Origin: Desulfurococcales archaeon
GTDB taxonomy: Archaea; Thermoproteota; Thermoprotei_A; Sulfolobales; NBVN01
Direction: 5' to 3'
DNA: 64,000 nt
Assembly: GCA_015523295.1 (NCBI GenBank)
Contig: WAKQ01000002.1
Location: 1-64,000 of the forward strand
Shown here: in pieces, positions 29,938-39,530 of the stretch
Numbering within the stretch: position 1 is the stretch's first letter
How the letters are laid out: each line of letters begins with the position of its first letter
Translations under genes and position numbers: made by a program
The notes under the pieces: model-generated
Told to the model about the DNA's origin: nothing
Seen by the model: only the letters and a program-made list of their open reading frames with translations
Databases searched by the model: none

Positions 29938-31703
29938 ACCTTAAGAAATTCTTAGCTATGTTGAGAAAAGGGAGACCTTACAATATTAGGGAAGGGAGCC
30001 ACAGGAGATTTACTGTGATCTACTCGGATGAGAGCAAGATCTGTGGTAAAATCACCTTAAGAATAAAAGGTGTCTCAAGAACTTTAACAGATATGGAAGC
30101 TGATGATCTTAAGCGTTTCCTGAAGAGCTACTTTAACATGCTTAATGTTGGTTTCCCTATAGAGATATCCACTAGGATCTTCCCTATTTCAACTGAGAAA
30201 TACTTGGAAAGGATAGATAAGAAAATAGACACGTTGAAGGTGATCTTAGAGGATAATCCTTCCTTAACGGGACTCAAAGATGAAATCAGAAGACTAGAAA
30301 ACCAGAGGAAATCCCTACTAGAGGGTAATCACCCCCTAAAGATTGAGGCGCTAATATATATTTATGGATGTGCGCCATCTTCTGATGAAGTCCTAAGACT
30401 ACTTGAACATAGGGCTAAAACTCTGCGGGACGTGTTGTCATCACTCGGTATTAGAGCCTCACCTATTGAAAGCTCTAACTCTGAGGAATTCAACCAAACC
30501 TTTTTTCGTGAATTAGGCATCCCAACCAGTTTGCCTCGCAAATTAACTGAATTTATTAACTCACTTAAACCAAAGCAGTATCTGATCTTGGCGTCCAACA
30601 TTTCAGCAATCTTCTTCCCTTTCCTTCTAGGTGGAAAGACTGAGGCAGAGGTTTCGAACACAGGCATCATCATTGGAACAGATCCCCTAAGAAATAGCGT
30701 AATCACTTGGGATCCCAGCTCCAGTACATCACCACATGTGATAGTTGTTGGCCCTACAGGATCAGGTAAGACCACATTCCTTACGCAGCTAGTGGAAGAG
30801 TTTAGAGATGCATACGGAGCCGCATCTTTAATTATAGACGTTAAAGGTGAATACAAAGAGAGGCTGGATTCCCTGGGTATTAAGTATGTGAAGCTTCGTT
30901 TAGGGGAGGATGCAGGTGTTGACCTATGCAAGTATATGAACATGTTCCCACCTAGATGGAGAGGCGATGTATTAACTGATGTCATAGCCCAGTCATTCAG
31001 TGTCTTTAAATTGCCTGAATTGACAGGTAGGCTGCATGAGGCAATAGAATTAGCTACATCGTCAGGTTGCCATAATCTTATCAACTCACTGATGGAGTAC
31101 ATACGCCTGAAAGGAAATGATTACTATACATTCAAGTTAGCTACCGTTCTTCATAAGATCGAGCTCCTAGAGAGGGATGATAGAGATGATATGATTGCCT
31201 ATATAATTGATTTTCTAGCAGGAATCCTCAATAAACCTGTAATATTAGACCTATCCTATCTCCTAGGATTAGAGCCAGAATTGGTTGTAATGATTGTTAG
31301 TATCACGTCAAATCTCATTCTCTCAATGGTTAAGGAGATGCCTAGGGTTTTTACGAGAGCTTGGAAGCTACTAATCTTTGATGAGGGATGGCTTTATATA
31401 AGGCCATTAAGGGGGCTTATAGCTCCTCTCTTAAGGCTAGGAAGGAGTTACAGACTTAGTGTAGCTATTGCTACTCAAGATCTTAAAGATCTCGAATTTC
31501 TAGGGGGGTTCGCTGCAAGCAATACAGGGCTTCTCATAGCTCTCTCATCTACAGATAAGTCATACTGGAAGGGAATTTCCTCCTATATGAACATTAATGA
31601 TGAGGAAGTAACTTCCTATATATCCCTCCTCAGGAAGTGTGAAGGTGTTGCAAGGGTGGGTAGTGACCCCAAAGGAAGGCCTGTAACTTTCAAAACTTGT
31701 TAA
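29934..31703 (+). CDS. VirB4/HerA-like ATPase
   Basis: PHVIVVGPTGSGKTTFLTQLVEEF, LIIDVKGEY, LLIFDEGWLYIRPLRGLIAPLLRLGRSYRLSVAIATQDLKDL. Confidence 0.88.
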   Translation: MNLKKFLAMLRKGRPYNIREGSHRRFTVIYSDESKICGKITLRIKGVSRTLTDMEADDLKRFLKSYFNMLNVGFPIEISTRIFPISTEKYLERIDKKIDTLKVILEDNPSLTGLKDEIRRLENQRKSLLEGNHPLKIEALIYIYGCAPSSDEVLRLLEHRAKTLRDVLSSLGIRASPIESSNSEEFNQTFFRELGIPTSLPRKLTEFINSLKPKQYLILASNISAIFFPFLLGGKTEAEVSNTGIIIGTDPLRNSVITWDPSSSTSPHVIVVGPTGSGKTTFLTQLVEEFRDAYGAASLIIDVKGEYKERLDSLGIKYVKLRLGEDAGVDLCKYMNMFPPRWRGDVLTDVIAQSFSVFKLPELTGRLHEAIELATSSGCHNLINSLMEYIRLKGNDYYTFKLATVLHKIELLERDDRDDMIAYIIDFLAGILNKPVILDLSYLLGLEPELVVMIVSITSNLILSMVKEMPRVFTRAWKLLIFDEGWLYIRPLRGLIAPLLRLGRSYRLSVAIATQDLKDLEFLGGFAASNTGLLIALSSTDKSYWKGISSYMNINDEEVTSYISLLRKCEGVARVGSDPKGRPVTFKTC

Positions 31704-32263
31704 ATTTTCAATGTATGCTGCTTAATAATCCTTCTGCTGTCTAGATCCTTGATTTCTATTTGCACGGAATTCGTAGAAAGAGTTAACACAGCATAACTTC
31801 TAAGGCCACTTAAATAACCTGATAAGGCCCCAGGATTTACAGCAGCTTTACCTTCACGCATCTTCACACTGTACATATGTGTATGGCCGTAAAGTATGAC
31901 GCTACCTCTAGGGGCTTGGCTAAGAATGGCATCTACAATATTTTCTGTCACTTCGGGAGATCCGAAGCCATGCAGTAGTATAAAATTAACTCCTTCAATC
32001 TTCAAGGAGTGGGGCTGATCCTTCAGAGAAGGGCATATTTCCTTCAACATAACCTTATCTCCATCGTTATTTCCGAAAACCCCAACCAGCTTCTTTCCTG
32101 TTTTCAGGAGGGCTCTAAGAGTGAATGGTGAGATTATATCGCCTAAGTGGATCAGCATATCAGCACGGTTAAAATCTTGATACATTGACAACTTATTAAC
32201 AGCTTGAATGCTGTCATGCGTATCTGAAATAACAAGCAGCTGAATCACTTTGCACACCCTCAA
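31700..32263 (-). CDS. YfcE/MJ0936-type phosphodiesterase
   Basis: VISDTHDS, HLGDIISPF, GNNDGD, LLHGFG, YGHTHMY, NPGAL. Confidence 0.9.
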   Translation of the reverse strand: MRVCKVIQLLVISDTHDSIQAVNKLSMYQDFNRADMLIHLGDIISPFTLRALLKTGKKLVGVFGNNDGDKVMLKEICPSLKDQPHSLKIEGVNFILLHGFGSPEVTENIVDAILSQAPRGSVILYGHTHMYSVKMREGKAAVNPGALSGYLSGLRSYAVLTLSTNSVQIEIKDLDSRRIIKQHTLKI

Positions 32264-32451
32264 CTACATCGGAAAATCCCTTAAAGAATTTCCAGTGCAT
32301 CAGTTCTCTTCTCAAAGGGAATGCGCTCAACTCAAATCAGTAAAGAATTTATGTGAGCCACTTTAAAAGCAGGACTAGCGTCCTAAATACTATCTGATTT
32401 GATAAAGAACTAAAATTTTGAAAAAGCAGTTTTTGATTTAAAAGGAGCTCT

Positions 32452-32640
32452 TTAACCCTCAGGATACTTTTCAGGAACCTTTGCTCTAAAGTACTTTCCG
32501 GTCTCTGGGCTCTTGAATAATCCTATCTTAACGCCTTTCCTCCCCCTAGGTGCGAGAGTCCAAACCTTCTCAGGTACAAGCTCAACTTCCTTTCCTGTGG
32601 TTGGGTCTTTCACTTTAACGGCCTTCTTCTTGGCCACCAT
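32452..32640 (-). CDS. cren7: Chromatin protein Cren7
   Basis: [55 protein letters not shown]. Confidence 0.96.
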   Translation of the reverse strand: MVAKKKAVKVKDPTTGKEVELVPEKVWTLAPRGRKGVKIGLFKSPETGKYFRAKVPEKYPEG

Positions 32641-32918
32641 GATTATTCACCATAATTCATTATACTTTAAGATGTTTAAGGGTTACGGAAAACCTTCATC
32701 ATTATAAAAATCTCTAAAAGAAAATATCTTCATCTTTTCTGAAGTAATTCTTCATAAACAATGAAGAATACAATCATAAGGTTAGGTAATTACAATTAAT
32801 TTTTATAATAATTAATTAAAAAATACAAGAATTAAGCTAATAGAGTATCTAGGAGAATATCCCATTCGCTATGACATCCTCTTCAGGATCAACATAATGA
32901 TTTTATTGCATAAGCTAG

Positions 32919-33644
32919 ATGAGAGACGGTGTCACGGAGTTGAAACGCTTTATATTTAGTGATGTGGACGGTACTCTGACACCTGATCGAAGAACATCAA
33001 TGCTTGACCTAGAGGCAATTAAGATGGCCCGTGAATTAGTCCGACATGGTTTTTATGTAGTTCTCGTTTCAGGTAACTCTCTGCCTGTCCTAAGAGGCGT
33101 CTCCATTTACTCTGGGTTAGGAGGTTACGTAGTCGCTGAGAATGGCGCCTCCATTTATACTGATAAACCAATTAGAGCATGCAGGGATTGCGAAGCCGTT
33201 GATAAGGCTTACAAGATCCTCTTAGATGAAGGTGATGAATTCCTGGACACATGGCAGAACCCCTTCAGACTGTGTGATAAAGCGTTGAAATGGGTGGGGG
33301 ATGAAAGAAAGGCCCTTCAGAAAGCCAGAAGCATCCTTGAAGAGCATGGCATAGATCAAGTAGACGTAGTTACAAGTGGGTATGCCATACATCTCTATCC
33401 AAGAGGCTGTGATAAAGGCTCAGGAATTAGGGCGTTCCTCGAGAGCATGGGATTAAATAAAGAAGCAGCTTACTGCGTAGGCGACGGTCAGAATGACGTC
33501 CCTATGAGGAAGTCATGCGGAAAACTGATTGCCGTATCTAATGCTGACGAAGCATTAAAGAAGGTCGCAGACATTATCACTTTGAAGCCTTCATCTGAGG
33601 GTTTTATAGAGGTAGCTGAGAACATCCTTGAAGGAACCTTATGA
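32919..33644 (+). CDS. Archaeal-type phosphoglycolate phosphatase (HAD superfamily)
   Basis: FSDVDGTLTPDRR, VSGNSLPVLRG, GDGQNDVPM. Confidence 0.88.
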   Translation: MRDGVTELKRFIFSDVDGTLTPDRRTSMLDLEAIKMARELVRHGFYVVLVSGNSLPVLRGVSIYSGLGGYVVAENGASIYTDKPIRACRDCEAVDKAYKILLDEGDEFLDTWQNPFRLCDKALKWVGDERKALQKARSILEEHGIDQVDVVTSGYAIHLYPRGCDKGSGIRAFLESMGLNKEAAYCVGDGQNDVPMRKSCGKLIAVSNADEALKKVADIITLKPSSEGFIEVAENILEGTL

Positions 33645-33687
33645 AGAGTTAACGCTTAAATACGAATATAGTCAAGAGGTTTTAGGA

Positions 33688-33760
33688 GCCGGGGTAGCTC
33701 AGCCGGTAGAGCGCCGGGCTGTTAACCCGGTGGTCGGGGGTTCGAGTCCCCTCCCCGGCG
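33688..33760 (+). tRNA. tRNA-Asn(GTT), intronless
   Basis: GCCGGGGTAGCTCAGCCGGTAGAGCGCCGGGCTGTTAACCCGGTGGTCGGGGGTTCGAGTCCCCTCCCCGGCG; CCA encoded. Confidence 0.95.
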
Positions 33761-33994
33761 CCATTTTTCTCTTTATCCTCCACATATCGCTTTCTCTGAA
33801 GTCCTCATACTTTCCTACCCTAGGATCTCCTTCACATGCTGTTTAGCATATATGAATCATCTTGCATAAATAATTTTATCTTATTAAAAATGAAAAGATA
33901 ATATTATTCTAGTTTATAGAGATAAAAATAAATTTATTTATCTTTAAGAACAAGCAGGAATTCCAAGTAAGGGGGTAGGGAGTGTAGGGAGGAG

Positions 33995-34656
33995 ATGTGC
34001 ATGCCGCTTGTTGTAGCTGTGCTTGTAGCCTTATGTTTACCTATAACTGTGCTCGTTCCTGCAAGCCTTATTGTCAGCGTAGGGACTAACAAGCTCAGAA
34101 AAAGCTCAGATGTGCTTCTAGGCATGCTTATGCAGGTACTAATACTAGGATTCACACTGATTGTTGCCCTGCTTATCTCAAGAGGTCTAGGCATACTAGG
34201 CTCACTTTCCCTTCCACCAGTGGAGCTCTTAGAAGGCGTAGCTCTTGCATTACTAATCGCTCTAGTAGCATATGACCTTGGAGGAATGAGTACTAGTAAA
34301 TGTGAGCCCCCACTTAAGCTAAGGAGTATCTGGGAGTACGTTCTCCTAGCATTCATAGCCGCACCGCTGGGAGAAGAGCTACTTTTCCGAGGCCAGTAGA
34401 AGGCTATCTACTGGGTAATGGAGCCACAATACGGCTTGCAGTCCTCGTGCCAACCGTCCTTTTCTCCATAATCCATGTCCAACCCTTTAAGTCCTCTGGA
34501 AAAAGATGTATAGCCCAAGTGGTCTTGCTTGCCTTCATCTTAGGTCTTGTGGTAGGATTCTTCAGAGCCTCCTCAGGCTCCATACTCCTCCCTTTTATAG
34601 TACATGCTGTAAGTAATGCTTCAGGAGCTATACATTACGTTCGGACCTCCACTTAG
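33995..34656 (+). pseudogene. CPBP-family intramembrane metalloprotease interrupted by one frameshift near 34393
   Basis: First frame ends GEELLFRGQ-stop; shifted frame continues PVEGYLLGNGATIRLAVLVPTVLFSIIHVQPF...FIVHAVSNA. Confidence 0.72.
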
Positions 34657-35281
34657 TCCCGAAGTAGTGAGTTTGCTCACCAAAACTCAGAACACCTTAC
34701 CTATAGAAATTGCTCCAAACTCACTCGGTAGCTACTGTCTTGTCTTAACTGCTGATTCGGTTCCCAATTTCCACACCTTATGCATGGTGTTGTCCACGAT
34801 CCTGACTTTACTTACCTCCCTTAACTCTCTCAGGAAACCTCTAGAGTCACTCCAGCCTACGCCCAACTTCCCCCACGTTATGTGTAGTAGGCAAAGTAAT
34901 TGAGGGTCCCAGCATTTCTCCTGTAGAATACCTACTTGTGCATGACCTTAAGGAACTCAAACGGCTGCTTACCGAGGTGCTTACGCAGGTACTTACACGT
35001 CCGAGGACTCCCTAAAAGCAATATCAAGACTTCAGTACCTCTGCATGTTAAAGACAATGAGCGTGTACTTAATTTCCTACAATATTCTTCATGAGCAAGC
35101 AGGTCGGCCTCATTAAGAATACATGTGAAAAAGTATCAACGGTTCTTTCTCTTGATGTAGTTTTTCGATTTAAGGTAGGTAATTCGTGAATTCCAAGGGC
35201 AACGACTTACTACACTATGACGAAGTTAAATAAATAAAATAATTATTTACCTTCGGCAAGGGATTCGTTTGGGCGTAGGAA

Positions 35282-35941
35282 ATGGATGTTGAGGCGATTA
35301 GGAATAGTTTATTTCTAAATATCGAAGAGGTGAGAAAGGTTCTAGAGGAGAAAGACGGAGTTAGAGAATCCATTATCAAGTTAGGAAGGGATGTGATCAG
35401 GGAATCAGGCTACGTAATAACATCAATTCACTCCAATAGGCTGGAAGACGCTTTAAGCCACCTCAAGACAATGAAAGATATCTTCAACAAGATCTGGGAC
35501 TTAAGTAGCAAGTTCCCTGAGCTAAGATATTCAGGCCTTATGAATAACATAGCTTCTGAATATGTTGAGGCAATAGCGTTTTATAGCCTGATAACTGAAG
35601 GTAAAATCCCTAGCCTAGAAGACCTTGGAGTGAATGGTGTTCACTATATTCAAGGCCTGCTCGACGTAGTAGGGGAGTTAAAGAGGTTCATCCTGGACAG
35701 GCTGAGAGAAGAGGACTTTAAGATCCCTCTGGAGTTTTTCAGAGTTGCCGAGCTGATCTATGAGCTCACGAAATCCCTTGACTTTCCTGAACCTATACTT
35801 CCCGGCATTAGAAGGAAGGTCGACGTGGCTAGATCTGTGGTTGAGTCCCTTAGAACACTTCTTACAGATATAAAGTCCAGAAGGGAGTTAATTCAGGTAC
35901 TTAATGAGTGCTTGAGGAGTACTGAAAAAGCAATTAAGTAG
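35282..35941 (+). CDS. Translin family protein
   Basis: Helical; C-terminal PEPILPGIRRKVDVARSVVESLRTLLT resembles archaeal translin. Confidence 0.65.
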   Translation: MDVEAIRNSLFLNIEEVRKVLEEKDGVRESIIKLGRDVIRESGYVITSIHSNRLEDALSHLKTMKDIFNKIWDLSSKFPELRYSGLMNNIASEYVEAIAFYSLITEGKIPSLEDLGVNGVHYIQGLLDVVGELKRFILDRLREEDFKIPLEFFRVAELIYELTKSLDFPEPILPGIRRKVDVARSVVESLRTLLTDIKSRRELIQVLNECLRSTEKAIK

Positions 35942-35946
35942 TTTGG

Positions 35947-36073
35947 TCCCCCGGGAGGGATTCGAACCCCCGACCGCCCGGTTTCTGCCGGAGGGCCCTG
36001 GTTCCAGGTAAGGCATACCTGTACCCTCCGGGGCTGACTACAGCCGGGCGCTCTACCGCTGAGCTACCGGGGG
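35947..36073 (-). tRNA. tRNA-Tyr(GTA) with about 55-nt intron at 37/38
   Basis: Reverse complement CCCCCGGTAGCTC...CCCGGCTGTAG[TCAGCCCCGG...GGCAGAA]ACCGGG...CCGGGGGA; C1-G72 pair; CCA encoded. Confidence 0.92.
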
Positions 36074-36180
36074 ATCCATTAGGTTTTTGACTGAGGGGAT
36101 TATAAGGGTTCCCGTCTGTTTAAATGGCTTGATAAGGGTATGGGTTTTTATGTGGTTCACGAAGGAGTTGATTCCTAGGG

Positions 36181-36711
36181 ATGGTAGTGCTGTTCAGGAA
36201 GAAGAGTCTAGATAGGTCGGTTGCTAGAAGAGAAATGGCTAAGATTGTTATTGATTTGAAGCAATTGCATAAGAGGGCCTTTTACTACAGAGAAAGACTT
36301 GAGTCCAAGGTGAGAGAGTTGAAGGGGAAACTTCCTTATATAGATGATGAACGCTTAAAGAAGAGTCTTATAGAAAATATCCGCATGTACGAAAACGCAC
36401 TTAAAGTTGTTTCCAATATAGAAGCAGCCCTTGAACTCCTTATAATCAGGTTGGAGACTTTAGGACTCCTCGGGATGACCGTAAAAGAAATGATTATGAT
36501 TAAAGAAGTTTTGAAGAAGCTGAGAGGTTCAACTGAATGGATTTCAGATCTCTCACTGATAGCGGAGGACATTAGTGAAAGAGTGGGTGATCTACTTGAG
36601 TTCTTTCCAGCACCTCAACACACTGTGATTAGTGCATCAGCTGAGGCTGAAAAAATAATTAAGGAGGCTGAGGTAATAGCTAAGGAGAAATACTCACTTA
36701 CTACTGCATGA
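36181..36711 (+). CDS. CdvB/ESCRT-III (Snf7)-like protein
   Basis: Basic helical N-terminus, ENIRMYENALKVVSNIEAALELLIIRLETLG; acidic C-terminal helices. Confidence 0.65.
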   Translation: MVVLFRKKSLDRSVARREMAKIVIDLKQLHKRAFYYRERLESKVRELKGKLPYIDDERLKKSLIENIRMYENALKVVSNIEAALELLIIRLETLGLLGMTVKEMIMIKEVLKKLRGSTEWISDLSLIAEDISERVGDLLEFFPAPQHTVISASAEAEKIIKEAEVIAKEKYSLTTA

Positions 36712-37378
36712 CCAATATGTAGGTCTCGTCCTCCTTTCTAAGAATGCCATTATTTACTAGCAAACGTATCGCATCCTTAAAGTAATCCTCTCCAACATCA
36801 AGATCGAACCATTCCATGAACCCCTTAATTAGTTCTTGATATGTCCACCTCTTACGCCCATACTTACCTTCCTCAAAGAGCATCTTCTTGAAGAATTGGT
36901 AAGTGTCCTCAAGCCTCGTCCAGGGATATTGGAACCATATCCACTCTTTAACTTCAATGAAGTAGTAGTCTGGTTTAAACTTGGCGGCTGATGATATCCA
37001 TTGAAGGACGGCGACCTTCACCTCTGAAGGGCCCCAATTCTTAAGGATATAGTTCTTAGCCAATAGCAGGGATTCCCCTGTGTCCACAATGTCATCCACT
37101 AACAGCACCTTCATACCATTCAAATCTATTTTATACGGGTATTTGATAATCGCTCTTTCTTCAGCTTTCGCTGCTTCTGTCCAGTGCTGTGACTGAATTG
37201 AGGTAAGGTTATTCACCATCATGAAATCGCAGAGAAGCCTTGCAGGCACATATCCGCCTCTAGCTACAGCCACCACAACATCCGGCCTGAACCCGGATTC
37301 TATCACCTTATTAGCCAACCCCCTCGACCATCTGACAACTTCATCCCAAGTCACAAGCTGAGTTCTTATCTTAGCCAT
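36701..37378 (-). CDS. Purine-type phosphoribosyltransferase
   Basis: VVVAVARGGYVPARLL; VLLVDDIVDTGESLLLAKNYI. Confidence 0.9.
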   Translation of the reverse strand: MAKIRTQLVTWDEVVRWSRGLANKVIESGFRPDVVVAVARGGYVPARLLCDFMMVNNLTSIQSQHWTEAAKAEERAIIKYPYKIDLNGMKVLLVDDIVDTGESLLLAKNYILKNWGPSEVKVAVLQWISSAAKFKPDYYFIEVKEWIWFQYPWTRLEDTYQFFKKMLFEEGKYGRKRWTYQELIKGFMEWFDLDVGEDYFKDAIRLLVNNGILRKEDETYILVMQ

Positions 37379-37473
37379 CTAGTATGCTCCCTCCTTATTC
37401 CTTAGGCCGTTAAGATAGATAAGGGTTTTGCTAGCCAAGTAAATTCATATTATACCCAAGGCCAACTTATCGT

Positions 37474-39327
37474 TTGGTGTATCACTTGGTTTATGGATGG
37501 AGCGGGAAGGCACTATATATAGATATAGGTCGGGAAGAATACAAGAAGATCTCATTATCTTCCGCAGTTCTCCGTATGTTCATCGGGGGCAGAGGCCTCG
37601 CAGCTAAACTCCTTTGGGATCTCAACCCAGTTGGAGTTGAACCGCTATCACCTGAGAACCACCTCATATTATCCACTGGTCCCCTCACCGGATATCCAAT
37701 ACCTTCATCAGGCAAGCTCGTAATAGCGTCTAAATCCCCTCTTACTGGAGGTTATGGAGATGGGAATGTGGGAACCAAGGCGGCTGTTGAGCTTAGGAAG
37801 AGCGGGGTAGATGCGGTAATTATTAAGGGTGCATTTCAAAGACCTTCGCTTATACGAATCACATGCAAAGGGGTTGAGTTCCTGAATGGTGACGAGTACT
37901 GGGGCCTTACGGCTCACGAGACCGAAAGCAAATTGAGGAAGGAATTTGGCTCTAAACCTGCCTACCTTTACATAGGACCCGCTGGGGAGAACTTAGTTAA
38001 ATATGCAACCATAATAAGCGAGTATGGCCGTTCAGGAGGTAGACCCGGTATGGGGGCGGTGGCTGGCTCCAAAAAGTTAAAGGCAGTTATTATTGAGGGT
38101 TGCAACCTTCCTGAAGCTGCTGATAAGGACGCCCTTCTAAAAGCCGGGGCTGAAGCCTATATAGACCTCAAGAAGAAACCTTCCTATAGCTTTTGGGTAA
38201 GACAAGGAACCATGTCCACGATCGCGTGGTCACAGAAGAACTCAGCACTGCCTACCTATAACTTCAGGGAAGCAGTGTTTGATGGTTATGAAAACATCAC
38301 CGGTGATGTGATGGAGAAGCTGAGAGTTAGGAATGAGGCATGCCCCTACTGCAATATGCCCTGCAGGAATTACATAGAGTATGAGGTAGACGGAAGTAAG
38401 AAGATAGCTGAAATGGATTACGAGCCTACAGCTCTCTTCGGATCAAATCTCGGGATATCCGACATGAACGCCGTAGCCCACCTTTCAGACTTAGCAGATG
38501 ATATGGGGCTTGATGCCATAAGCACAGGCAACGTTCTCGGCTTTGCTATAGAGGCGAGCCAACACGGGTTGATCGAGGAGAAGATAGAATGGGGCGACTA
38601 TGATAGGATTAAGGACCTCATAATCGATATCGCCCATAGGGAAGGCATGGGCGATGACCTCGCCAACGGGGTTGCGTGGCTCTCTAGAAAGTTAGGGCAT
38701 GGCAGTGAAAGATATGCGATGCACGTGAAGGGCCTTGAAATCTCAGCATATGACTGCCATGCAGCTCCCGGAATGGCGCTCGCTTACGGCACGAGCAGCA
38801 TAGGAGCTCACCATAAGGACGCTTGGTTTATATCCCTTGAAATACAGATGGGCCGCGATAGCTACGCTCCTGAGAAGGCGGATAAGCTTGTATGGATGCA
38901 GAACATTAGGGGAGGGCTTTTCGAGTCGTTCGTAACTTGCAGGCTCCCATGGGTGGAACTCGGGCTGGACCTTGACTACTACCTGAGATTCCTTAAAGCA
39001 GCCACAGGTGTTAGCTTCACATGGGATGAACTTCACACAATAGCGAATAGGATATATGCATTAATAAGATCTTTCTGGATTAGGGAGTTCAGAGCTAAGG
39101 GGATAGAATGGAATAGAATGTTTGACTACCCACCAGATAGGTGGTTTGAGGAGCCTCTTACCCAAGGACCATTAGCGGGTTCAAAACTAGATAGAAAAGG
39201 CTATGATAAGCTCCTCAGTAGATACTATGAAATTAGAGGATGGGATCAGAACGGCGTCCCCAAAAAAGATACTCTTGAATCACTAGGGCTTCCAGAGGTG
39301 GCTAATTTAATCCATGGAAGCAATTGA
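37474..39327 (+). CDS. aor: Aldehyde ferredoxin oxidoreductase family protein
   Basis: FIGGRGLAAKLLWDL, GPLTGYPIPSSGK, SGRPGMGAVAGSKKLKA-like motif, NEACPYCNMPCRN. Confidence 0.94.
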   Translation: MVYHLVYGWSGKALYIDIGREEYKKISLSSAVLRMFIGGRGLAAKLLWDLNPVGVEPLSPENHLILSTGPLTGYPIPSSGKLVIASKSPLTGGYGDGNVGTKAAVELRKSGVDAVIIKGAFQRPSLIRITCKGVEFLNGDEYWGLTAHETESKLRKEFGSKPAYLYIGPAGENLVKYATIISEYGRSGGRPGMGAVAGSKKLKAVIIEGCNLPEAADKDALLKAGAEAYIDLKKKPSYSFWVRQGTMSTIAWSQKNSALPTYNFREAVFDGYENITGDVMEKLRVRNEACPYCNMPCRNYIEYEVDGSKKIAEMDYEPTALFGSNLGISDMNAVAHLSDLADDMGLDAISTGNVLGFAIEASQHGLIEEKIEWGDYDRIKDLIIDIAHREGMGDDLANGVAWLSRKLGHGSERYAMHVKGLEISAYDCHAAPGMALAYGTSSIGAHHKDAWFISLEIQMGRDSYAPEKADKLVWMQNIRGGLFESFVTCRLPWVELGLDLDYYLRFLKAATGVSFTWDELHTIANRIYALIRSFWIREFRAKGIEWNRMFDYPPDRWFEEPLTQGPLAGSKLDRKGYDKLLSRYYEIRGWDQNGVPKKDTLESLGLPEVANLIHGSN

Positions 39328-39405
39328 TAACTAGTTAGCTTTCAGCGCTATTAAGTCGACCTGCGATGTGAATTAACTTAATTAACGGATGAAGAGATAG
39401 AAATA

Positions 39406-39457
39406 GGGAGAGCCCCATGACTGAGCCTTAAGGCTCCGCGTGATTGGGGCCTCTCCC
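39406..39457 (+). ncRNA. Structured RNA/hairpin candidate with kink-turn-like internal loop upstream of ileS
   Basis: GGGAGAGCCCC-ATGACT-GAGCC-TTAA-GGCTC-CGCGTGATT-GGGG-C-CTCTCCC. Confidence 0.5.
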
Positions 39458-39530
39458 GGAAGGGCTTTTAATAGCTACGGTTTTTAAAGCCAATCCTAAC
39501 GCTTATTAGACAACCCGTCAAATAGGTGAG

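Noticed and set aside
30362-31102. 246-aa minus-strand ORF
   Set aside because: Antisense shadow of the VirB4/HerA-like ATPase.
32700-32900. AT-rich region as possible replication origin
   Set aside because: No origin recognition box repeats or adjacent orc1/cdc6 gene visible; simple AT-rich intergenic DNA.
33628-33846. 72-aa plus-strand ORF
   Set aside because: Mostly the tRNA-Asn gene translated (GAGVAQPVERRAVNPVVGGSSPLPGAI is a typical tRNA artefact).
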